This document shows, piece by piece, positions 33,880 to 39,977 of a stretch of 39,977 nt of DNA. Positions within the stretch are counted from its first letter, which is position 1. Each line of letters starts with the position of its first letter. The notes under the pieces were generated by a model, which was given only the letters and a program-made list of their open reading frames with translations, was not told where the DNA came from and made no database searches. A program made the translations under genes and the position numbers. Source of the stretch: an uncultured Akkermansia sp. GTDB taxonomy: Bacteria; Verrucomicrobiota; Verrucomicrobiia; Verrucomicrobiales; Akkermansiaceae. The stretch lies in assembly GCA_949296365.1 (NCBI GenBank), contig CASFPZ010000023.1, forward strand, positions 1 to 39,977, read 5' to 3'.

Positions 33880-34815
33880 ATGATTAAAGCCGATCATTTA
33901 TCCAAATCGTTTGGTCGTTTTCAAGCAGTCAAAGATGCTTCGTTTAGTATTGATAAAGGGGAAATCGTTGGATTTTTAGGGCCCAATGGAGCAGGAAAAA
34001 CCACAACACTGCGAATGCTCACCGGATACCTGCCCCCTACAAGCGGTACTGCTCATATTGCAGGATTCGATATTGTTAATCAAACGCTCGAAGCACGCAA
34101 ACACCTTGGATACCTACCAGAACACGTTCCTCTCTACGATGATCAACGAGTCATAGAATATCTCAAGTACCGAGCTCGCCTCAAAGGGATCCCCAGCAAA
34201 CAAGTTCATTCCGCAGTTTCTCAATCTCTCGAGCGTTGTGGGCTAGATCTCGTTTACCGCAAAATGATCAGGACGTTATCCAAAGGTTACCGCCAACGAG
34301 TAGGTCTCGCCGACGCCCTATTAGGAGCCCCCGATTTGCTCATTCTTGACGAACCGACCAATGGGCTCGATCCCAACCAGATTCGCCAAATTCGAGAATT
34401 GATTAAAACCCTTTCGCAAGAGCATACCATCATTCTCTCGACACACATTCTCAGCGAAGTAGAAATGATTTGCAACAAAGTCATTATCATCGACCAAGGG
34501 GAAATCAAAGCTAACGACACCCCCAGCAACCTTACCGATGGACTCCGCGCCGCAGGCCGCATTAGCATTGAATTTAAAGGAGATTTAGACAAGATCACAG
34601 CCCTTTTCGAAGCACTCCCAGCCGTCAAGAAAGTGTTTTTCGAAGGGACCACCCCAGAAGGTTGGCATTCAGTCATCATTCGAGCCGATGCCGGAACCGA
34701 CACCCGAGAAAAACTGGCTCAAATTCTAGCTAGCCATCAGTGTCCGCTACGACACATTTACAGGCACGTGCCTAATTTGGAAGAAGTTTTTGTTGAAATG
34801 ACTCGCCATCGTTGA
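33880..34815 (+). CDS. ABC transporter ATPase (GldA-like)
   Basis: A 311-residue ATP-binding subunit. Walker A GPNGAGKTT is at 34-42, the signature LSKGY at 133-137, Walker B LLILDEPT at 153-160, and the switch histidine in LSTHIL. The C-terminal 80 residues form the extension found in ABC-2 drug/GldA-type ATPases. It starts a four-gene, same-strand unit with a permease, a GldG-type protein and a DUF4340 protein. In Bacteroidetes GldA-GldF-GldG is linked to gliding, but in other phyla this cassette occurs in non-gliders and its substrate is unknown. Confidence 0.94.
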   Translation: MIKADHLSKSFGRFQAVKDASFSIDKGEIVGFLGPNGAGKTTTLRMLTGYLPPTSGTAHIAGFDIVNQTLEARKHLGYLPEHVPLYDDQRVIEYLKYRARLKGIPSKQVHSAVSQSLERCGLDLVYRKMIRTLSKGYRQRVGLADALLGAPDLLILDEPTNGLDPNQIRQIRELIKTLSQEHTIILSTHILSEVEMICNKVIIIDQGEIKANDTPSNLTDGLRAAGRISIEFKGDLDKITALFEALPAVKKVFFEGTTPEGWHSVIIRADAGTDTREKLAQILASHQCPLRHIYRHVPNLEEVFVEMTRHR

Positions 34816-34838
34816 CAGTTTACTAACAAACATCACTC

Positions 34839-35627
34839 ATGTCCCCGATCATCACAATATTTCGCAAGGAACTCCGAGGTTACCTAGGTACGCCTTATGG
34901 CTGGATCATTCTAGCTTTTGTCATGTTCCTCCAAGGGATTTCCTTATCTGCCACGCTCAAAGTTTTTCAAATTGAACCCCAAAAAGAGGGAATTTTGTTT
35001 TTCATTCTCCATGCCCCCACCTTTTGGTTCTATTTTTTATTTATTTTTCCACTCATCACCATGCGTACGCTGGCAGAAGAAGAAAAGACAGGAACTCTAG
35101 AATCTTTATTGACAGCGCCCTTAAAAACACCACAAGTTGTTATTGGCAAATATCTAGCGGCATACGTCTTTTTCATGATTTTGTGGTTACCACTCATTTT
35201 ATATCCCTTATTAGGGAGTTTAGCCAATGTTTACGTTTCCATTTTTTACGATTATACAGCCACAATGGATACTCAGTTGAGTTACCGGATGTGTGACTGG
35301 GTTGGTTCATACGCGATTCTGTTTTTGATGGGTGCCTGGTTCACATCAATTGGCATTCTCTGTTCCTCTCTAACGAGTAGCCAATTAATCTCAGGTATTA
35401 CGACTATTGGGACCCTTTTATGTATCTATTTTCTTGGGTTAGTGCCTTTGATTTGGGGAGAATTTCCAGCTTCTGGGATTTTCCACTACATTTCCAGTGT
35501 CGAGCACCTCAATCGTTTTACAGCAGGGCTCATTGATACGAGGCCTCTCGTCTTTTACGCCAGCATGACTATTCTCACGCTGGCATTAACCTTCCGTATT
35601 GTCGATTACCGACGTTGGAAGCGATAA
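34839..35627 (+). CDS. ABC-2 type permease (GldF-like)
   Basis: A 262-residue inner-membrane permease with six hydrophobic helices. The segment FPLITMRTLAEEEKTGTLESLLTAP is the typical ABC-2 coupling motif. It begins 23 bases after the ATPase and is the membrane half of the same transporter. Length and motif match the permeases paired with GldG-type proteins. No Shine-Dalgarno is visible. Confidence 0.9.
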   Translation: MSPIITIFRKELRGYLGTPYGWIILAFVMFLQGISLSATLKVFQIEPQKEGILFFILHAPTFWFYFLFIFPLITMRTLAEEEKTGTLESLLTAPLKTPQVVIGKYLAAYVFFMILWLPLILYPLLGSLANVYVSIFYDYTATMDTQLSYRMCDWVGSYAILFLMGAWFTSIGILCSSLTSSQLISGITTIGTLLCIYFLGLVPLIWGEFPASGIFHYISSVEHLNRFTAGLIDTRPLVFYASMTILTLALTFRIVDYRRWKR

Positions 35628-35663
35628 GTTTTTTATTTCAACTCATTTTGCATTGTTGATTCC

Positions 35664-37223
35664 ATGAGCGAAACTAGCGATATAACACCGACACAATCAG
35701 AAAAATCTCCAACCCTCCGTAAGAAGCGGGATTTTCTGGTTTGGATCAATCTGATTCTGCTGATTTTCATTGTCGTAGCCGTCAATTTCATCAGTTACCA
35801 TGAATATTACCGTCGAGACCTAACCGAAGACCAGCGTTACATTATCTCATCGCAGTCACTCAACCTCCTCAAATCCACACGGCTCCAAGAACGGCAATCT
35901 CCAGTCAAAATCATTTTTGCCTTTCAGCGTACGACACAAAACTACACGCGTATGCGAGCCCTCTTGGAAGATTACGTCTATCACTCCAACGGCAAAATCC
36001 AAGTCGAATGCATTGACCCACTCCGACAACCCAACCGAGCTCGTGAAATCGCCCTAATTTATGGCATTGAATTCAAAAAGAACCAAGTCATCATCGACGC
36101 ACGGCAAGACACGACTCGCGCACTCAAAAGTTTTGAGGGTAAACAAGAAGGAGTATCTCACGTCCGTTTTATCGCAGGAGATGCTTTTGTTGTCTACGAA
36201 AAGAGTCAAGATGGCAAATCGCAAAAGGCCGTAGCCCTGCAAATGGAAGACTTAATGACAGCCGGACTCATTGGCGCCCTTGAAGGGACCTCTCGGCCAG
36301 TATATGTCATTGCCGACAAAAGCAATTTCAATGCCGACCGTTCTCGAGATGACAATTCGGTTTACCACACACTAGACCACATCTGCCGTTCCCTTAACAT
36401 TCAACTTATTCCCATTCGCATTAATGGCTTAGATAAGATTCCAGACGATGCCATGGGGCTGATGATTGTAGCGCCGCAGTACGATTTGACCCAGAAGGAA
36501 CAAGAAATCATTTCGAATTATTGGAATCGCCCCAATTCCTCAATCCTGACCTTCATTGATCCCAACGCGCAGGATACCAAATTTTTCTATCGTTTTCTCC
36601 GCGAACAAGGGATTCGCCCACAAGACGATCGAATTTTGTTAAAAAACCGTAAGCAAGCCTACTACCAAATCAACGCGCTCTTCGTTCCAGGTTTAGATTG
36701 TACTCATGATTTCTGGAACTCCAGTACCGGGCTCGAAGGTGAAAGTATTTCGCTGCAAGCCGATCCTAATGATCCGCAATTGGGCAACAGACGGATCAGC
36801 ATTTTCCCGCTCCTCGCCACGACGGATGAATTTTACGGAGAGACTAAGTATAATAAACTTAACCCACAATTCGACACAGAAGAAGACAACGCAGGGCCAC
36901 TGACAATTGCGATTGCAGTACAGCGAGGCAATACAGGCGATGTCAACCTCAGCAAAACTACCAGCCGCATGGCAGTTTTTGGCAATGTAGACATACTCCG
37001 GCCCAAACAAATCAAGCAAGAACAACGCGATTTTCTTCGATCCATTATCTCTTGGATGACCAATCGAGAAGAGCTGTCAGGAATGGGAGCAAACAAAGAT
37101 CTTACCGTTAAATTAAATTTGGATCGCCATGCTCTTTCGTTTTTGGAAATGGCGGCCAATTTAGGGTTCCCCTTACTGGCATTGCTCATTGCGTTAATAG
37201 TCTGGAATACTCGCCGGAATTAA
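35664..37223 (+). CDS. GldG-type ABC accessory protein
   Basis: A 519-residue protein with one membrane helix near the N-terminus (about 25-45) and one at the C-terminus (about 496-515), enclosing a large extracytoplasmic domain. It contains the family's VNFISYHEYYRRDLTEDQRY start, a VKIIFAFQRTTQNY segment, and LMIVAPQYDLTQKEQEIISNY, as in the auxiliary component of ABC-type uncharacterised transport systems (GldG). Its exact role is unknown. It lies 36 bases after the permease gene and 43 before the DUF4340 gene. Confidence 0.87.
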   Translation: MSETSDITPTQSEKSPTLRKKRDFLVWINLILLIFIVVAVNFISYHEYYRRDLTEDQRYIISSQSLNLLKSTRLQERQSPVKIIFAFQRTTQNYTRMRALLEDYVYHSNGKIQVECIDPLRQPNRAREIALIYGIEFKKNQVIIDARQDTTRALKSFEGKQEGVSHVRFIAGDAFVVYEKSQDGKSQKAVALQMEDLMTAGLIGALEGTSRPVYVIADKSNFNADRSRDDNSVYHTLDHICRSLNIQLIPIRINGLDKIPDDAMGLMIVAPQYDLTQKEQEIISNYWNRPNSSILTFIDPNAQDTKFFYRFLREQGIRPQDDRILLKNRKQAYYQINALFVPGLDCTHDFWNSSTGLEGESISLQADPNDPQLGNRRISIFPLLATTDEFYGETKYNKLNPQFDTEEDNAGPLTIAIAVQRGNTGDVNLSKTTSRMAVFGNVDILRPKQIKQEQRDFLRSIISWMTNREELSGMGANKDLTVKLNLDRHALSFLEMAANLGFPLLALLIALIVWNTRRN

Positions 37224-37266
37224 CCCATATTCCAAGGAAGGAACCCACAACGAGATTCAGTTTACC

Positions 37267-39255
37267 ATGCGCATTGTTCGAACCATTATTTTGAGTATCC
37301 TGGCGTTGATCAGCCTCGCAGGAGTCGTCGTACTCATGATCGATGGTAATCTTTCCAGATTAACCGGCCATAATGTTTTCGAAAAAGGCGAACGAATCTT
37401 CCCTTACACTGATCGAGAAATTAAAGACATCTCGTGGATGCGAGTTGAAGTCGTCGGAGAACGTCTTGAGGCCCATCGCGACGAGCGAGGCGTGTGGTGG
37501 ATGTCAAGTCCATGGAACGACCGCCTGAGTCCACGAGCAGCTGCCGCCATCCTTCAATTCACTTATTCGACTTCCCTCGTTGATGAACTTCCTCTCAATG
37601 ATACAGTTAAACGTTCCATGAGAGAGTTTGGAGTTGAGACCAGTCCAGTTCAGCTCACTCTCAAAAAACAAGTTGGTTCAGATCGTTATACCACTCTTGC
37701 TCGTTATACTTTAGGTTCGACAGCTCCATGGCTGATCGACTCGCCAGACGGCAAAACGACAGATGCCACTACTTACATGCGAACCGATTTCTACGGGGCT
37801 AATGACAACATCCTTGTTGCAAGTGGCAACATCCTCGTTCTCTTCAAAGAAGGCATTCGTTTACTTCGCGATCACCGTCCACTCCTGCTCCCGCCCGCCC
37901 AGCTCAATATCCCCACGCAACCCAAAAAAATCGTCATTTCCCGCCAACAAGAAAAAATCGTTCTCACGCGAGAACGTTTTGGAGCGCCCTGGCAAATAGA
38001 ATCGCCACTTCCCTTAGCTACCAATGCTGAGGCCATCCGAAAACTTATTAATGGCCTACATAAACTAACCGCCAACAAAGTGATCGACATGCCAGTCGAT
38101 GGAACTTTGCCCAACTCTGAGGGTGACAATGTAACAACGATTACCTTAGATAATTTTGCTGGCGATCCACCGCTCACTTTAACCCTCTATCCACCAGATA
38201 CACAAGTTGCAACGACAATCCGAGCCACCGTTTCCGATCGCAAGGCAATCTTCGAACTTCCCATCAAATCAGAAAGCAACGAAGTTCCTGGAGTAAGCGA
38301 TCTACCTCTCACTCTCAATGAGTTAAGATCTCAATTTTTATGTAACATTGATCGTAAACAACTCACGGCTTTCGCTCTTCGATCTCCCGATTCCATCACG
38401 CCTATCAGAATTGAATACTTTCCTCATGGCCGAGACGGCAAAATGGGAGCTCCTGCATGGCTGTATTCATCTGACGATGCCGATTTAGCCCCCATCAATG
38501 AACAATGTTTGTTCAAAATGATGAAAACTTTGCTTCAGGAACCAGTCGCCGGATTCGCTTCTGACAATCCTGTTGATCTCGCCAACTATGGGCTTACCAC
38601 ACCCCGCTTAGTCCTGACCATTCAGAAAAAAGACAAATCCATCACCATCTTCAACTTTGGTCGCAGCCAAAATGGTTCTTGGTACGCCACCGAACTCGGC
38701 AAACCAAGTATCTATCAACTTTCTCCAACATTCATTAACGCCTTTCCCACCGAATCCCTCTACTGGAAGCAAAATAAATTATTCAATTTTAGCCGATTTG
38801 AATTACGCGAAATGAGCCTTGAACATATTGGCTCAGCACCGTTGATTCTCAAATACGGCTATCTCGACGATACTTGGGAAGGGACACAAAATGGTAAAGA
38901 CGTTACTGTCGACCTCAACAATAATCGAGCTAACCGCTATTTATCTGAATTAGAGAACATGAAGGTGGCCAGTTGGCTCTCTTATTCCGATGTCGCAGCC
39001 ATCGAAGCCCTGAAGAAACCGGTATTCCGTCTCAAATTGACCTTCGATCCAGAGCAACTCGAAACCGGGATTGAAGATGAAGAGACCAATTCAGCACCCA
39101 CTTCTATCCAAGAAATCACCCTTGAAATAGCTCCGGCCGGACAAGCAGGTTATAGTTCCTTCTATTTTGGCAAAATCAGCAATTCGCCCTATTTCTTTAC
39201 CCTCAATATGGATGCGGTCCGCATTTTAGGGGCCTCTGTCTTCGAACAAGATTAA
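37267..39255 (+). CDS. DUF4340 domain protein
   Basis: A 662-residue protein with one N-terminal membrane helix (about 5-26) and a long extracytoplasmic part made of repeated beta-rich units with the DUF4340 pattern (for example WWMSSPWNDRLSPRAAAAILQF near 75-97, and the GAPWQIESPLPLATNAEAIRKLINGLHKL stretch near 240-268). DUF4340 proteins accompany GldG-type ABC systems in several phyla; function is unknown. It is the last gene of the cassette. The stop at 39255 is followed by a gene-poor stretch. Confidence 0.85.
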   Translation: MRIVRTIILSILALISLAGVVVLMIDGNLSRLTGHNVFEKGERIFPYTDREIKDISWMRVEVVGERLEAHRDERGVWWMSSPWNDRLSPRAAAAILQFTYSTSLVDELPLNDTVKRSMREFGVETSPVQLTLKKQVGSDRYTTLARYTLGSTAPWLIDSPDGKTTDATTYMRTDFYGANDNILVASGNILVLFKEGIRLLRDHRPLLLPPAQLNIPTQPKKIVISRQQEKIVLTRERFGAPWQIESPLPLATNAEAIRKLINGLHKLTANKVIDMPVDGTLPNSEGDNVTTITLDNFAGDPPLTLTLYPPDTQVATTIRATVSDRKAIFELPIKSESNEVPGVSDLPLTLNELRSQFLCNIDRKQLTAFALRSPDSITPIRIEYFPHGRDGKMGAPAWLYSSDDADLAPINEQCLFKMMKTLLQEPVAGFASDNPVDLANYGLTTPRLVLTIQKKDKSITIFNFGRSQNGSWYATELGKPSIYQLSPTFINAFPTESLYWKQNKLFNFSRFELREMSLEHIGSAPLILKYGYLDDTWEGTQNGKDVTVDLNNNRANRYLSELENMKVASWLSYSDVAAIEALKKPVFRLKLTFDPEQLETGIEDEETNSAPTSIQEITLEIAPAGQAGYSSFYFGKISNSPYFFTLNMDAVRILGASVFEQD

Positions 39256-39332
39256 TAAATCAACGCTTGATTCTGCATGGCTTCAAAGAGTCCTTGCAAG
39301 CAATTCTATGGGGGAGCATTCATATTCATCAA

Positions 39333-39350
39333 GATAGCCATCTGGCTATC
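39333..39350 (+). terminator. Hairpin downstream of DUF4340 gene
   Basis: GATAGCC, loop ATCT, GGCTATC: a perfect 7-base-pair stem 77 bases past the stop of the ABC cassette. No T-run follows on either strand, so if it ends the transcript it does so weakly or with Rho. Confidence 0.35.
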
Positions 39351-39516
39351 GAAAGGATCCGCTATCATCAATCAACTATCCCCGGACTACAAAATCACTT
39401 CAGGTATCGTGAAATTTCTTTGGAATGGCCTCTAATAATTAGGGGCATGAACTACGCGAGCTGTTTTACTTTCTATCAGGTCCAGGAAAGACTAAGCTTA
39501 AAGAAAGAGCCCTCTC

Positions 39517-39563
39517 CGCAACGTCTATTTGACGGGCATTGTACGCGTCTCAATTTTGTCTTA
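39517..39563 (+). repeat. Imperfect direct repeat, copy A
   Basis: Matches copy B at 39919-39966 at about 24 of 34 positions in the core TTTGAYGGGCATT...CTCAAT-TTGT, with further similarity just upstream. Most differences are transitions. In one frame the copies read FDGHCTRLNFV and FDGHYGHLNLV. Confidence 0.5.
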
Positions 39564-39634
39564 TCCTCGTTTTTACGGGGCAGTACAGAAAGAATATCAT
39601 TAGTGTCCGGTAAAACTATTGAGTAAGTCACCCC

Positions 39635-39805
39635 TTAAGGTCGTTCTACTAAGAGCGAGTTGAAGAGCTCAAGACACCAATTGTTGAGAGTTTTATTGTC
39701 GACCTTCTCTGCTTTGGTGTTGTAGCAGAGTTTCAAAAACGCGTGGAAGTTCTTTAGATCAGTTCTGTCGGTCAGGTTTGAGGCACATGCACGGCGAGAA
39801 ATGTT
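39635..39805 (-). other. Start-less, protein-like open frame
   Basis: On the minus strand 56 sense codons lie between a TGA (39806-39808) and the TAA at 39635. There is no ATG, GTG or TTG near its upstream end. The product (…LTDRTDLKNFHAFLKL…NNWCLELFNSLL…) looks like folded, amphipathic helical protein and not random translation. I do not recognise it. It could be the tail of a broken gene whose upstream part has frameshifted or been deleted. Confidence 0.3.
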
Positions 39806-39918
39806 TCACTTTTTTAAGGGAAGAAAAAACTAGGTAAAACTACTCCAGGAAACCGAGGTTGGATCTCCTGAAGTAACCTTTTTTGATAGGGTGAGCTCAC
39901 TTTTTCACAAAGATTATC

Positions 39919-39966
39919 CGTAAGGTCCGTTTGATGGGCATTACGGACACCTCAATCTTGTTTCTA
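39919..39966 (+). repeat. Imperfect direct repeat, copy B
   Basis: Second copy of the repeat at 39517-39563. In the frame shared with copy A it carries TAA where A has CAA, so as coding sequence it would be broken. It also contains TCCGTAA...TTACGGA, a 7-base inverted repeat (39917-39923 with 39941-39947), giving folding potential absent from copy A. Confidence 0.5.
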
Positions 39967-39977
39967 ATGAGGATGAA

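Larger units (their letters stand above)
39256..39977. other. Gene-poor stretch at the right edge
   Basis: These 722 bases hold no gene I can support. They contain a perfect small hairpin (39333-39350), an imperfect direct repeat about 400 bases apart (39517-39563 and 39919-39966) and a protein-like but start-less minus-strand frame (39635-39805). A plus-strand frame (39267-39626) opens only with TTG and has odd composition. The stretch may be decayed mobile or duplicated coding DNA. Confidence 0.5.

Noticed and set aside
39267..39626. 119-codon plus-strand frame after the DUF4340 gene
   Set aside because: It opens with TTG, has no ATG until late, and its composition does not look like a folded protein. 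Part of it overlaps repeat copy A. An overlapping 52-codon ATG frame at 39277 is no more convincing.
1..39977. tRNA, rRNA, CRISPR or riboswitch
   Set aside because: Scanning the intergenic gaps showed no cloverleaf-like sequence, no regularly spaced repeats and no riboswitch core I could recognise. Small RNAs cannot be excluded by eye.

Overview
The window looks like a stretch of bacterial chromosome from the Verrucomicrobiota, possibly near Akkermansia and relatives. This is inference: it rests on the gene mix (RNase HIII, a long plant/cyanobacterial-type IspH, a Gld-like ABC cassette ending in a DUF4340 protein, an EF-hand secreted protein, Hanks-type kinase plus TPR proteins) and on the style of the RpoA and HU sequences. 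Coding density is high, short ATGA overlaps are common, and Shine-Dalgarno motifs are almost absent. No rRNA, tRNA, CRISPR array, prophage or intact insertion sequence was seen.

Layout. 1-3.9 kb (minus): two paralogous membrane-anchored TPR proteins and the N-terminus of a Ser/Thr kinase that runs off the left edge. 4.1-6.5 kb (plus): a MenD-like protein that has lost its ThDP and substrate residues, then phosphatidylserine decarboxylase. 6.8-8.4 kb: YbjN-like protein, shikimate kinase, ribosomal protein S16. 8.6-10.9 kb (minus): overlapping run of EF-hand protein, XerC/D recombinase and LysE/RhtB exporter. 11.1-17.6 kb (minus): yajC-tgt, rarA, a HAD phosphatase, an OmpA-domain envelope protein and an alpha/beta hydrolase fold protein without its serine. 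17.7-19.0 kb (plus): a small membrane protein sharing a tail motif with the OmpA protein, and pdxA. 19.2-20.8 kb (minus): rpoA-rplQ. 21.0-23.2 kb (plus): LOG protein and prepilin peptidase. 23.3-25.2 kb (minus): khpA, coaD, rnhC. 25.4-26.5 kb (plus): HU and a repeat-bearing lipoprotein. 26.5-29.0 kb (minus): tyrA, then gluQRS with a lipoprotein. 29.2-30.0 kb (plus): a tiny basic protein and a DUF456 membrane protein. 30.0-31.3 kb (minus): ispH. 31.3-32.3 kb (plus): dus. 32.3-33.7 kb (minus): split ThrE exporter. 33.9-39.3 kb (plus): four-gene Gld-like ABC cassette. The last 0.7 kb has no intact gene and carries an imperfect repeat and what may be decayed coding sequence.

Functional themes. 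tRNA modification recurs: tgt and gluQRS act on queuosine positions and dus makes dihydrouridine. Core metabolism is scattered: aroK and tyrA (aromatic amino acids), pdxA (vitamin B6), coaD (CoA), ispH (isoprenoids), psd (phospholipids). Envelope functions include YajC, the OmpA-domain protein, lipoproteins, the prepilin peptidase and the Gld-like ABC system. Several families are present in divergent form: Tgt without its zinc cysteines, MenD without catalytic motifs, an alpha/beta hydrolase without its serine, and a prepilin peptidase with an inserted domain. Candidate promoters for aroK, coaD and tyrA lie so close to the start codons that their mRNAs may be leaderless.
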